The notes under the pieces were generated by a model. That model did no database searches. It saw nothing but the letters and a program-made list of their open reading frames with translations, and was not told where the DNA came from. Below, piece by piece: positions 1-8,668 of a stretch of DNA of 64,000 nt; the stretch's first letter is position 1; each line of letters begins with the position of its first letter. The position numbers were made by a program, and so were the translations under genes. Origin of the DNA: Anaerolineaceae bacterium (lineage in GTDB: Bacteria > Chloroflexota > Anaerolineae > Aggregatilineales > Phototrophicaceae); contig JAPPOB010000005.1 of the NCBI GenBank assembly GCA_028818375.1, positions 62,001-126,000 of the forward strand, read 5' to 3'.

Positions 1-195
1 ATGCGGGTTCAACTCCATGTAGGTGTTGAGCATGTGCTGGACAGTATCGATGTTAAAGACCTGATAACGCATCGAAATCTGGTCCTGCGACGGCGCCGAG
101 GCCAGCGACACGCTTCCCGGCAACGCGGCGGCGGCGGTACCGGCGATACCGGCTGCGCTCGCCTGCAACATTTCCCTTCGACTTAGGTTGCCCAT
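1..195 (-). CDS. Sugar ABC transporter substrate-binding protein, N-terminal part (cut by window edge)
   Basis: Reverse-strand reading starts at ATG 195-193 and runs off the window after 65 codons without a stop. The N-terminus has a twin-arginine-type signal (SRREML at residues 5-10), an Ala/Gly-rich hydrophobic stretch, then LPGSVSLASAPSQD before the mature protein. A strong ribosome site (GGAGGAAGG) lies just upstream of the ATG. The same segment after the signal recurs in the pseudogene at 634-2014, so the two are paralogs. Family assignment to extracellular sugar-binding proteins is inferred from that paralog; the body of this protein lies outside the window. It would bind a sugar outside the membrane for an ABC importer whose permeases are not in view. 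Confidence 0.7.
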   Translation of the reverse strand, partial: MGNLSRREMLQASAAGIAGTAAAALPGSVSLASAPSQDQISMRYQVFNIDTVQHMLNTYMELNPH

Positions 196-633
196 TTCCC
201 TTCCTCCATTTTTTCCTGCCAAAAAGTGACCATTCTTGTCCCGAAGCAGCAGAACCCCGGGCCCTTCGGCCAGCCCCTTGCGGGCATGCCCGCGCAACTA
301 CGCAGGCCAGAGTGTAGCCACCTGCCATCCACTCCGCAACAGGAGCGGCAGCCGATTGAAGCTCACATTGGACTCACCTGAAACAGCTAAGGGGGACAGT
401 GGCCCGCCGGTCACTGCGTCAACTGCGACAAAACACCCCCTCTCCCTGAGAAGGGCTCCCGCGACCAGGCGGAAAGGTCCCGTCCCCCTGGACGGGAAAG
501 GGGCCGGGGTCGGTTGCCCGCTTAACGAGTCACCCCCTCTCCCTTGGGGAGAGGGGGCCGGGGGAGGGCTCCTGCGACTGAGCGGGAAAGAGGCCAAATA
601 CCTGGCCGTCAACCCGCTGTGTCTCACCAACCC
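196..633. other. Non-coding stretch between two binding-protein genes, mostly palindromic repeats
   Basis: No gene could be supported here. Roughly 434-593 is filled by palindromic repeat units; the rest (196-433) is GC-rich and featureless apart from the ribosome site of the gene starting at 195. Open frames crossing it are repeat-derived and lack family features. Confidence 0.6.
434..593. repeat. Composite palindromic repeat R1
   Basis: Several short inverted units joined together: CCCTCTCCCTGAGAAGGG, GTCCCCCTGGACGGGAAAGG, CCCCTCTCCCTTGGGGAGAG and a unit with CGACTGAGCGGGAAAG. The same units recur at 2049-2135, 10481-10513, 11332-11372, 22578-22629, 25093-25132, 30695-30740, 45060-45124, 47329-47575, 48019-48303 and 58822-58900. 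Confidence 0.8.
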
Positions 634-2014
634 TTACGCGTGGCGCGCGTAGAGGTCCTCCAGTTCCGCCTGCATTCCATCCAGCGCCTCCTGCGCGGAC
701 CGCTCCTGACTGACCGCCAGACTGGTGTAGCGGGTGAAGATGTTGCTCAACTCAACCGAGAACACCGGCGCCGGGATGGGCCCCGTGTCGGGGCGCTCGT
801 CCGCCGTGCCGTAGAAGACGTGCCAGTTGGCAGGGCCCGTGTTGGCAAAACGCTCGGCGTTGTTCATCGATCGCCGAATCGGCGTCGTGCGCGTCGTGCC
901 GCTGAAGAATGCCAGCAACTCCATCACCTCACGTTGCTTGCTGAAATTGGCGAAGTCCCAGGCCTGATCGATGTTCGGGCCGTCGTTCAGGAGCCAGGGG
1001 CCGCAGACGCCCAGTTGATGACGCTGCGAGGCCCAGGCCGGCCAGTACTGCACGTCGAATTCGCCCATTTCCATACCATTGGCCAGGAGGAAGCCGGTGA
1101 AGAACCCACCTGCCGGGAACATACCGATCTTGTTGTTGGTAAAGAAACCGGCCATGTTCTCACTGAAGCCAAGTTCGGCCGTTGGCGCCAAACCGTCAGC
1201 CGTCAGCGAGACGACGAATTCCAGCGCCTCGACCACGGCCGGATTGTTGGCCTACGGCTCCGGCCAGCGATAGCCGCCGCCGCGCCCCTCGGCCTTCGGT
1301 TCATCGGCATAGAAGGTGTCCCAGAACCATTCACCGCCCGGCGCCCGTTCCTCGGTCAGGATGTTGGTCTCGTTGACGAAGATCCAGGGCATCCAGCCGC
1401 CCCAGAGCCGGTTGGGCCAGGCAAAGCCGAAGGAGTCGCCGGCCTCGCCGAGGCCGGTCATGGCCTGCGCGTAGGCCACGAAGTCCTCGCGGGTCCAGGT
1501 CTCTTCCGGCACCTCCAGGCCCGCCTCGTTGAGCAGGTTGACATTGAGGAACATGTTGGCCGCGTTCCAGTCAACCATCAACTGGTAGTAGTCGCCTTCC
1601 CAGAACATGGTCTCCGACAGCACGGGGCTGATATCGGCGAAGTACTCCTTGAAATCGTCCGCGTTGTCCAGCAGACGATCCTTCAGTGGCGCCGCCAGAC
1701 CTTCACCGGCGTAGAGTTGGGTCGCCTCGGTGCAGGCGAAACCAATGTCGATTGGCGTGCCCGCCGCCAGCGAGGCCAGAATCTTGGTCGCCACTTCCTG
1801 ATGGTCCGTCCCGGTCACGCTGATAATCTCCAGGGTGACGTTCGGTCTGGCTTCACTGTAGGCCGCCAACACAGCCTCGTAATCCGAAGGCCAGGCGACC
1901 TGATAGCGCAGCGTGACGTCGTCCTGCGATGGCGCCGAGGCCAGCGACACGCTACCCGGTAAGGCGCTGGCGGCGACCCTTCGGTAACTGCCCCGCACCG
2001 GCGAAGGGCTCCCA
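634..2014 (-). pseudogene. Sugar ABC transporter substrate-binding protein, broken by an in-frame amber codon
   Basis: The reading from about 2010 to 634 encodes a typical extracellular sugar-binding protein (segments GWMPWIFVNETN, FPAGGFFTGF, C-terminal LEDLYARHA). It is interrupted by TAG at 1254-1252; the frame is identical on both sides (PEP, stop, ANNPAVVEALEF), so this is a point nonsense change and not a frameshift. The signal sequence is also lost: sequence homologous to the 1-195 gene begins only around LPGSVSLASAPSQD, and upstream the coding strand runs into repeat sequence (2014-2031 and 2049-2135). The only nearby start is a GTG at about 1999-2001 with a very short leader. Most likely a pseudogene; a sequencing error at the single TAG would restore the body but not the signal peptide. 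Confidence 0.8.
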
Positions 2015-2135
2015 CGCCTGAACGAAAGCTCCAGGCCACTACAAAAAACACCCCCTCTCCCTGAGAAGGGCTCCCGTCCCCCAGGACGGGAAAGGGGTTG
2101 GGGGAGGGCTCCCGCGACTGAGCGGGAAAAGGGCC
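2014..2135. repeat. Palindromic repeat R2 upstream of the broken binding-protein gene
   Basis: Contains GAAGGGCTCCCACGCCTGAA (about 2014-2031), then from 2049 the CCCTCTCCCTGAGAAGGG unit, a GTCCCCCAGGACGGGAAAGG unit and a CGACTGAGCGGGAAAAGG unit. The first 35 bases from 2041 nearly match those from 428 in R1. It has replaced the signal-peptide coding end of the gene at 634-2014. Confidence 0.75.
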
Positions 2136-2155
2136 CCATACCCGGCCGCCGGGTC

Positions 2156-3589
2156 TCAGGGCCAGGTCGGCTGCATCTGCCAGACGTCCAGCGCATTCAG
2201 GCGCGCGCCGGCGCCCGTCAGCGCCAGGCCCGTGCAGTTCGCGTCGGGAGGATAAATGCGGCTGGTGATGCTCGTGCGGCCGTTGGCGATGACCTCCAGC
2301 ACCGAGCCGTCCAGCAGGACCAGCAGGTCCAGGGTCTCGCCGGCCGCCAGTTCGTGCGGCGCCGTGCAGGGCTCGCTGTCGTTGAAAAGGCTCTCGTCCT
2401 GGCGCGTCACCGTCAGTTCCTGCGTCGCCGCGTCCCAGTGGATGGCCGCGCCGTAGCTGCCGTCCGGCGCCTGGGCCAGCTTGACTCCGACCTGCCCCTG
2501 CGGCGCGAAACTGGCGCGCAACTCCAGCGCCAGGCTACCGCAGTCCAGGGCGTGCTCGCCATCGACGTCCTGCGCTCCCAGCTGCGTATGCGCGCCGCGG
2601 ATGCCCGCCATCTCGGCGACGGGCTCCATCACCAGGCGCTGCTGACTGTCCAGCGACAGCACGCGCGGGATGGCCTGCACGCCGGACCAGTCGGCGCGCA
2701 CCTGCTCGGAGATGCTGCGCCCTTCGCGCAGCCAGCCCCACATCAGACGCCGCCCCTGACTGTCCTCGATGCACAGCGGCGCGTAGTAGTAGGCGTAATC
2801 CAGCACGCCATCCGTCTCCGGATGGAAGCGGCGACCGTCAAAGTCACCCGCCATCCAGTAGACCGTGTTTTCGCGGTCATCATGGATTGACGAGAAATAC
2901 AGCACCCACTTGTCGCCCAGGGGAAAGAAGTTGGGGCATTCCCACATCCGGCCGTGCCTGTCCACGTCGCCGGTGATCATCGGCCCCAGGTACTCCCAGT
3001 CCACCAGGTCCGGCGAGCGATAGAGAGGGATCATGCCGCCGTTGCCCTCGATGCGGCAGCCCAGCACCATGTACCAGCCGTCCTCCTCGCGCCAGACGAA
3101 GGGGTCGCGGAAGTCGCGCTGCTGGCCGGAGATGGCCGGCGCCTCCGTCAGCACCGGGTTGGCCGGATGGCGTTCCCAGCGCACCAGGTCCTCGCCGCTG
3201 CCCGTCGCCAGGGCCTGCACCTGCACCTGGCTGCCGGGACCGCTGGTGGCCGTGTAAATGACGGTCGGGACGCCGTCGTTATCAACTGCGCAGCCGGTGA
3301 AAACGCCCGATTCGTCGTAGCTGCCTGGCACCGGCGCCAGCGGCACCGGCAGGTCACGCCAGTGAATCAGGTCCTCGCTGACGGCGTGACCCCAGTGCAT
3401 GTCGCGATGCACCGCCTTGAAAGGATAGTGCTGGTAGAAAAGATGGTACTGATCGCCCCATTGCAGCAGGCCGTTGGGGTCGTTCATCCAGCAGGAGGGC
3501 GGCAGGAAGTGCCAGGTTGGCCGTTGCCAGTCAATGGCCAGCGCCTCCCGCTGCCGCTGCATTTCCTCAAGTGAATACAGGGAAGGCAT
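2156..3589 (-). CDS. Glycoside hydrolase family 32 (beta-fructofuranosidase / sucrose hydrolase)
   Basis: About 477 residues, normal for GH32. The three family hallmarks are present: WMNDPNG (nucleophile Asp about residue 37), FRDP (Asp about 162) and MWECPNF (acid/base Glu about 217), followed by a beta-sandwich C-terminal region. It hydrolyses fructosides such as sucrose, fructo-oligosaccharides or levan; substrate cannot be fixed. No signal peptide is seen, so probably cytoplasmic. Start: ATG at 3589 lies 8 bases after AAAGGAG; an upstream GTG at 3598 would overlap that ribosome site and is rejected. It lies downstream of the gene region 3774 in opposite orientation and beside the broken sugar-binding gene, fitting a sugar-use locus. 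Confidence 0.93.
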   Translation of the reverse strand: MPSLYSLEEMQRQREALAIDWQRPTWHFLPPSCWMNDPNGLLQWGDQYHLFYQHYPFKAVHRDMHWGHAVSEDLIHWRDLPVPLAPVPGSYDESGVFTGCAVDNDGVPTVIYTATSGPGSQVQVQALATGSGEDLVRWERHPANPVLTEAPAISGQQRDFRDPFVWREEDGWYMVLGCRIEGNGGMIPLYRSPDLVDWEYLGPMITGDVDRHGRMWECPNFFPLGDKWVLYFSSIHDDRENTVYWMAGDFDGRRFHPETDGVLDYAYYYAPLCIEDSQGRRLMWGWLREGRSISEQVRADWSGVQAIPRVLSLDSQQRLVMEPVAEMAGIRGAHTQLGAQDVDGEHALDCGSLALELRASFAPQGQVGVKLAQAPDGSYGAAIHWDAATQELTVTRQDESLFNDSEPCTAPHELAAGETLDLLVLLDGSVLEVIANGRTSITSRIYPPDANCTGLALTGAGARLNALDVWQMQPTWP

Positions 3590-3773
3590 ACGCAACACTC
3601 CTTTGGCTGGCGCCTGTGGCGGTACAGAGACAGGTCACCAGAACATAGCCAACGCGCCCTCTGCCGGCAACCGGCAGCCAGACCACACGCGAGACCCCCT
3701 CCACAGATTTCGGTGGCAACGCCCCGATTGGCGTACAATCACAGAGTGACGCCACAAGAGCCAGGAGCGTCCC

Positions 3774-4919
3774 ATGTCCCTCGCCGACCGTGTCACCAGC
3801 GCTTACGTCCTGCGCTTCGGCCACCCCCCTGCCCTGCTGGCGCGCGCGCCGGGCCGCGTCAACCTCATCGGGGAGCACACCGACTACAGCGACGGCTTCG
3901 TCCTGCCCATGGCCATCGACCGCGCCATCTGGATCGCCCTCGCGCCGCGCAGCGACTTGCGCGTCGTCCTCCATTCCCTCGACTTTGACACGCGGGCCGA
4001 CGTCGACCTCGCGCGTCTGGAACACGCGGACGACGGCTGGCCCGAGTACCTGCGCGGGGTCGCATGGGCCCTGCAAGAGGCGGACCTGCCCCTGCGCGGC
4101 TGGCAGGGCGTCATGGCCGGCGACGTGCCGATCGGCTCTGGCCTGTCCTCTTCAGCGGCGCTGGAACTGGCGGTCGCGCGCGCCTTCCAGGCCGTTTCGG
4201 CCTTCAAATGGGAAGCGGCGGCCGTCGCCCGCCTCGCCCGGCGCGCCGAAAACGAGTGGGTCGGCATGAATTGCGGCATCATGGACCAGATGATCTCGGC
4301 TGCCGGAGTCGAGGGCAGCGCCCTGCTGATCGACTGCCGCAGCCTCGCAACGCGCCAGGTGCCACTGCCGCCGGAGAGCGTCGTGGTTGTGATGGACAGC
4401 ATGACCCGCCGCGGCCTGGTCGATTCCGCCTACAACGAGTGCCGCGCGCAGTGCGAGGCCGCTGCGCGCCATTTCGGCGTCAAGGCCCTGCGCGACGTCG
4501 AAGAGGCCGGTTTCGCGGCCCGGACGGCGCAACTGGAGGGACTCACCCGCCGCCGGGCGCGCCACGTCATCGGTGAAAATGCACGCTCGCTCGCCGCCGC
4601 CGCCGCCATGCTGGCAGGTGATGCGGAGCAGCTGGGCATCCTGATGAACGCCAGCCACGACAGCCTTCGTGACGATTTCGAAGTGTCCACGGACGCCCTG
4701 AACGCGCTGGTCGACAGCGCCCGCCGGCAGCCCGGCTGCTTCGGCGCCCGCCTGACCGGTGCGGGATTCGGCGGCTGCGCCATCGCCCTGGTTCGTGAGG
4801 ATGCTGTCGGGGACGTCGTCGCGGCAGTGACGCGCGACTACGAAGAAGCGACGGGGCAGGCTGCGACGCTCTACGCTTGCCAGCCCGCCGCCGGCGCGAG
4901 CGTTATGTCCCTGGCCTGA
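3774..4919 (+). CDS. galK: Galactokinase
   Basis: 381 residues, standard length for this GHMP kinase, which phosphorylates galactose at C1 in the Leloir pathway. Visible motifs: galactokinase signature PGRVNLIGEHTDY (about 26-38), ATP-binding loop PIGSGLSSSAALE (about 119-131), the catalytic-Asp region NCGIMDQMIS, and C-terminal LTGAGFGGCAIAL. CCAGGAG before the ATG gives the ribosome site. It is divergent from the GH32 gene and convergent with a GH4 alpha-galactosidase that would supply galactose. galT lies 25 kb away (29635-30654), so the Leloir genes are not in one operon. Confidence 0.96.
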   Translation: MSLADRVTSAYVLRFGHPPALLARAPGRVNLIGEHTDYSDGFVLPMAIDRAIWIALAPRSDLRVVLHSLDFDTRADVDLARLEHADDGWPEYLRGVAWALQEADLPLRGWQGVMAGDVPIGSGLSSSAALELAVARAFQAVSAFKWEAAAVARLARRAENEWVGMNCGIMDQMISAAGVEGSALLIDCRSLATRQVPLPPESVVVVMDSMTRRGLVDSAYNECRAQCEAAARHFGVKALRDVEEAGFAARTAQLEGLTRRRARHVIGENARSLAAAAAMLAGDAEQLGILMNASHDSLRDDFEVSTDALNALVDSARRQPGCFGARLTGAGFGGCAIALVREDAVGDVVAAVTRDYEEATGQAATLYACQPAAGASVMSLA

Positions 4920-4977
4920 ACAGGAAATATGGCCGGCCCTCACCCTGAATCCTTGCCCGCCCGGTCGCGGGTCAGGA

Positions 4978-5004
4978 AGAAAAAAGGGGGGGGGTGAGCA
5001 CCCC
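4978..5004 (-). terminator. Probable rho-independent terminator of the GH4 gene
   Basis: On the minus strand, directly after the stop codon at 5008, a GGGGT/ACCCC hairpin is followed by a C run and then TTTTTT. The stem is short, so moderate confidence. Confidence 0.45.
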
Positions 5005-5007
5005 TCC

Positions 5008-6306
5008 TCAGTGGTACGCCGGCAACCAGTCCCCGTGCGCCTCGATTAACTCGTCCACCAGCGCGTAAATCTGCTCCAGCGACAGTTCGGCCGCTGTATG
5101 CGGGTCGAGCATCGCCGCGTGGTAAATGTGCTCGCGCCTGCCTGTCAGCGCCGCCTCCACGGTCAGTTCCTGCACGTTGACGTTTGTGCGGATCAGCGCC
5201 GCCAGTTGCGGGGGCAGCGCGCCGACGCGCGTTGGTTGCACCCCGTTGCGGTCCACCAGACAGGGCACTTCCACCGCGCAGCCCTGCGGCAGGTTGTCGA
5301 TCAGGCCATCGTTGCTGACGTTGCCGTAAATCACCACCGGCTCGTCGGTCTCCATCGCGTTGATGATCTGCGAGCCATATTCCATGCTGCGGCGGATCTC
5401 GGGCCGGTAGTCCGGCGCTTCCATCTCCGCCCGCAGCTTTTGCCAGTGGTCGATCTGGAGCTCGCAGCGCCGCAGGTACTCGTCCAGCGGCACGTTGAAT
5501 TCCTCGACCAGGTCGGCGCGGTCCCGCTTGATGAACCAGGGCACGTACTCGCTGAAATGCTCACTGGATTCCGTCACAAAGTAGCCCAGGCGCTGCAACA
5601 TCTCGTAGCGCACGAGATTGTGCTCCGGCGCGCCCCCCTCCGTCCCCACCCGATGAATCAGCGGGTACAGGTCCTCGCCGTCGCGCTCGAACTTCAGGTA
5701 AAAGGCCATGTGGTTGATGCCCGCCGCCAGATAGTTGACCTCCTCCAGCGGTACGCCGACGTCGCACGCCAGTTGCCTCGCGGTGCCCTGCACGCTGTGA
5801 CACAGGCCGACCGTGCTGATCGACGTGGCCCGGTTCAGCCCGAGGCAATTCATGGCCATCGGGTTGACGTAGTTCAAATGCATCACGTCGGGACAAAGCT
5901 CCTGCATGTCGCGCGCCATCTTGAGGAAGACGGGAAGGGTGCGCAGGGCGCGCATGATACCGCCGATCCCCAGGGTGTCGCCGATCGTCTGCCGCAGGCC
6001 GTAGCGTTTCGGCACCTCGAAGTCGATGACCGTGCCGGGTTTGTAGCCGGCGATCTGGAACATGCTGATGGCGTAGTCGGCGCCGTCCAGCGCGGCGCGG
6101 CGATCGGTCGTCGTCTCGATGGTCGGCGCGACGCCCAACGTTTCCGCCACCCTCCGCGCCACGATGCCGGAGGTCGACAGGCGCTCCTCGTCGATGTCGT
6201 GCAGGCTGAGAGTCACGTCCTGCAGCGCGGCACACTGCAGGATGTCGCCCGTCAGGTTGCGCGCGAACACGGTGCTGCCGGCGCCGATAAAGGTGATCTT
6301 CGTCAT
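5008..6306 (-). CDS. Glycoside hydrolase family 4, probable alpha-galactosidase
   Basis: 432 residues, NAD- and divalent-metal-dependent GH4 family. Seen: Rossmann start MTKITFIGAGSTVFARN, NPM at about 148-150, the metal/active-site segment GLCHSVQGT (Cys about 169, His about 170) and NHM near 198-200. The CHSVQG form is typical of the MelA-type alpha-galactosidase subgroup, and the neighbouring galactokinase supports galactoside as substrate; alpha-glucuronidase or galacturonidase activity cannot be excluded. The ATG at 6306 follows AGGAAAGG; the reading could extend 12 codons upstream, but without a ribosome site. No signal peptide, so cytoplasmic, acting on imported melibiose/raffinose-type sugars. 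Confidence 0.88.
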   Translation of the reverse strand: MTKITFIGAGSTVFARNLTGDILQCAALQDVTLSLHDIDEERLSTSGIVARRVAETLGVAPTIETTTDRRAALDGADYAISMFQIAGYKPGTVIDFEVPKRYGLRQTIGDTLGIGGIMRALRTLPVFLKMARDMQELCPDVMHLNYVNPMAMNCLGLNRATSISTVGLCHSVQGTARQLACDVGVPLEEVNYLAAGINHMAFYLKFERDGEDLYPLIHRVGTEGGAPEHNLVRYEMLQRLGYFVTESSEHFSEYVPWFIKRDRADLVEEFNVPLDEYLRRCELQIDHWQKLRAEMEAPDYRPEIRRSMEYGSQIINAMETDEPVVIYGNVSNDGLIDNLPQGCAVEVPCLVDRNGVQPTRVGALPPQLAALIRTNVNVQELTVEAALTGRREHIYHAAMLDPHTAAELSLEQIYALVDELIEAHGDWLPAYH

Positions 6307-6591
6307 GCCCTGCCTTTCCTGCTGAAGGTCCGCCGCGGTCAAAGCGGCCCAAGTGTACCCGTAGCCGCTTCCGTCTGCTCTGCCCCACCCAGGCCCGCAG
6401 CCACGAGGTCCCGAATGACGCCCGGGCCCGCTGCAAATTCAGGTCAATTAGTGAATTATTTCACATATTGCAGAAGCTGCCCGGTGAGGTTGGCAAGCGT
6501 GACCGCAATTGCGTGTGCCGGCACAGGAATTCAATAGGGGAATGGCGGAACAACAGATGCCGGGAACAGGCAAACCGTAACCGACGTTACG

Positions 6592-7770
6592 CTATCCGCG
6601 GCGGCGAATGGCACTGCGCAGTTCCTCCAGCCAGCGTCGGTCCAGATCGATCTGTTCCAGCGCCTGCAGCCGTTCATCGTCGCCCAGGACCACGTAACGC
6701 CGGGCATAGCCCCAAATGCGTTGGCGGCGACGACGGTTCGCAGGATCCGTAAAGGGGTTGCCCTCCAGACCGCGTTGCGGCGGCGCGGGCCGTGACCTGG
6801 ACGGAGGCTTCAGGCGCCGGATCTCGCCTTCGCCAAGATTGCGCTCGTCGGCGTCCCGCCAGCGTTCGTCGTCCAGGCGCAACAGGGCGCGGTACTGACG
6901 CAGCTGGGTGGGACTATTAAGGGCCATCGCGTTCAGCAAGCGCTCGCCCTCCCCTCGCGGAATGCGGAACTCCTGGCCATCCGCCACCTGGGCGTAGTAG
7001 TCGCGCTCGCTGCCGCCCGCGGCCAGCACCTCGTCGAATTCGCGGAAATTGTGACCCCGCTCGCGCAGCAGGTCCATCAGAAGAATGGCAAGCTGGCGCG
7101 CGCGTCCTATGGCGTTCAGGTCGCGACGCGCGCTGTTCTCGCCCGCCTGGCGCCAGACATCCACGCGCTCCACCAGGTGGGCCGGAATGTGCGACCAGTT
7201 CTCATCGGGAAAGTGCATCTGCAGCAGATGAAAGGCCAGCCAGCGCCGCTCACCGGTCTCCAGCTGAAAGGCCCGCTCCGCGCGCGCCACGGTAATCGGG
7301 TTCGTCAGCCCGGTCTGGCGAATGTTGACGGCCAGCCGCACCAGACCCAGCAGCGCGGAGGCCAGCGGACCAGCCTCTTCAGGCCAGGCCCGCGACTCGC
7401 CGCTTTCATCCTGAGTGTCGTCCAGTCCCTCCGGCCAGTACCTTTGCCGCAGCAAGTCTTCCAGGTCCAGCGCGGCTCCATCCCGCCGCGACTCCGCCAG
7501 CCATCCGCCAAAGAGTTGCGCCAGGTGACGGGGATCCCCGTCCCAGTGCCTGCGCGCCCGCATTGGCACCGCCCGTCGCGGCTGGCTGCGGTCCGGCCAG
7601 ATGCTGCCGATGTCCACCGGTCGCGCCGTCTTGCGCTGCGCATCCAGGCTGGCGATGTCCGGCGGCAAACCCGGATCGCGATAGATGGCGTCGGCCGTCT
7701 CCTGCGCGCTGCTCCGTTGCAGATTCAGCAGCGTGCCTTCGCGGTCCCGCCGGCGCCGTCGCTGCGACAC
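6592..7770 (-). CDS. parB: ParB-like partition protein
   Basis: 392 residues. The central part has the ParB N-domain features TGLTNPITV and LETGERRWLAFHLL, followed by a helical, Arg/Lys-rich region that would include the DNA-binding helix-turn-helix; the C-terminus is basic. Start chosen is GTG at 7770, one base after the stop of the upstream ParA gene, which fits translational coupling. With ParA it would segregate a replicon by binding parS-like sites and CTP; no canonical parS sequence was recognised nearby. The protein diverges from chromosomal Spo0J-type ParB and has long charged linkers, so it may be a second, plasmid-like partition system. Confidence 0.72.
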   Translation of the reverse strand: MSQRRRRRDREGTLLNLQRSSAQETADAIYRDPGLPPDIASLDAQRKTARPVDIGSIWPDRSQPRRAVPMRARRHWDGDPRHLAQLFGGWLAESRRDGAALDLEDLLRQRYWPEGLDDTQDESGESRAWPEEAGPLASALLGLVRLAVNIRQTGLTNPITVARAERAFQLETGERRWLAFHLLQMHFPDENWSHIPAHLVERVDVWRQAGENSARRDLNAIGRARQLAILLMDLLRERGHNFREFDEVLAAGGSERDYYAQVADGQEFRIPRGEGERLLNAMALNSPTQLRQYRALLRLDDERWRDADERNLGEGEIRRLKPPSRSRPAPPQRGLEGNPFTDPANRRRRQRIWGYARRYVVLGDDERLQALEQIDLDRRWLEELRSAIRRRG

Positions 7771-7771
7771 G

Positions 7772-8551
7772 TCACACCGCCGCCTGAACGCGCCGCACCA
7801 GGTCCAGGGCTTCCGCCGCCGCCGGGCTGCGGGGCTGCATCGCGAACACGGGCCGTCGATCGGACACCGCCTCGGTCCAGACGGTGCGCTGGGTGATCGG
7901 TGGCCACACCTTGTCACCGTACATGTTGCACAGGTCCTTGAGGTTCTCGCGGTGCTCCAGGGTCTGGCGCCGGTACATCGTCGGCACGATGCCCATGACC
8001 TCGATGGGGCCGAGGTTCCAGCGGTCGCGATGTTGCTGCGCCGCCTCGCGATGCCGGATGCTCTCCACTAGGCCGTCAAAGGACAGGTACTCGCACTTCG
8101 TCGGGTAAATGATGTGGTCCGTCGCCAGGTAGATGGAACCGTGCAACAGCGAGGGTGTCGGCGAGGTGTCAAAGATGACGAAGTCGATCAACTCTTCCAG
8201 CTCGCGCACGCGGTCACTGACGGCAAAGGCGTCTGAAATCGAGTTGGCGATGTTGCGCGTCTCAATGTTCGAGGGCAGCAGAAACAACTCGCCATTCAGT
8301 TCCCGGCCCTCCATTCGGTACTGCTCGCCCGGCACCTGGCGCATGGTGTCCTGCAGACCGGCATCGCGCACCAGCAGATTGTAGAGTCCGGGCTCCTTCT
8401 GCATGCCGCACATGACCGTCGCGTGGCCCTGCGGGTCCGCGTCAATGAGTACGACGCGATGTCCCGACACGGCCAGGCCGGCGGCGATGTGCGTCGCCAG
8501 CGTCGTCTTGCCGACGCCACCCTTTTCGTTGAGCAGCGTGATGACGTGCAT
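7772..8551 (-). CDS. parA: ParA-family partition ATPase
   Basis: 259 residues starting MHVITLLNEKGGVGKTT, with the deviant Walker A KGGVGKTT at about 10-17, Walker A' region VVLIDADPQGHAT, and Walker B-like FVIFDTSPTPS. This is the P-loop ATPase that positions ParB-bound DNA. GGAGGAACGGG precedes the ATG at 8551. Its stop is one base from the ParB start, so the pair is an operon. The 100 bases upstream show no iterons. Confidence 0.9.
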   Translation of the reverse strand: MHVITLLNEKGGVGKTTLATHIAAGLAVSGHRVVLIDADPQGHATVMCGMQKEPGLYNLLVRDAGLQDTMRQVPGEQYRMEGRELNGELFLLPSNIETRNIANSISDAFAVSDRVRELEELIDFVIFDTSPTPSLLHGSIYLATDHIIYPTKCEYLSFDGLVESIRHREAAQQHRDRWNLGPIEVMGIVPTMYRRQTLEHRENLKDLCNMYGDKVWPPITQRTVWTEAVSDRRPVFAMQPRSPAAAEALDLVRRVQAAV

Positions 8552-8668
8552 CCCGTTCCTCCGGCCTTGTTGCAATCGGCTGCCGTCGCGCCGCTCGCGC
8601 AGTATAGCGCAGGAAGAGGCCCCCACCGGAGCACCGCCCCGCAAGGCATTCTCGCGTTGTAAGTGATG

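Noticed and set aside
544..1962. Long open reading on the plus strand over the binding-protein pseudogene
   Set aside because: Antisense shadow of a GC-rich coding region; Arg/Val/His-rich translation without family features.
5098..6537. Long plus-strand reading across the GH4 gene
   Set aside because: Mirror of the GH4 codon pattern; no recognisable domain and no ribosome site.
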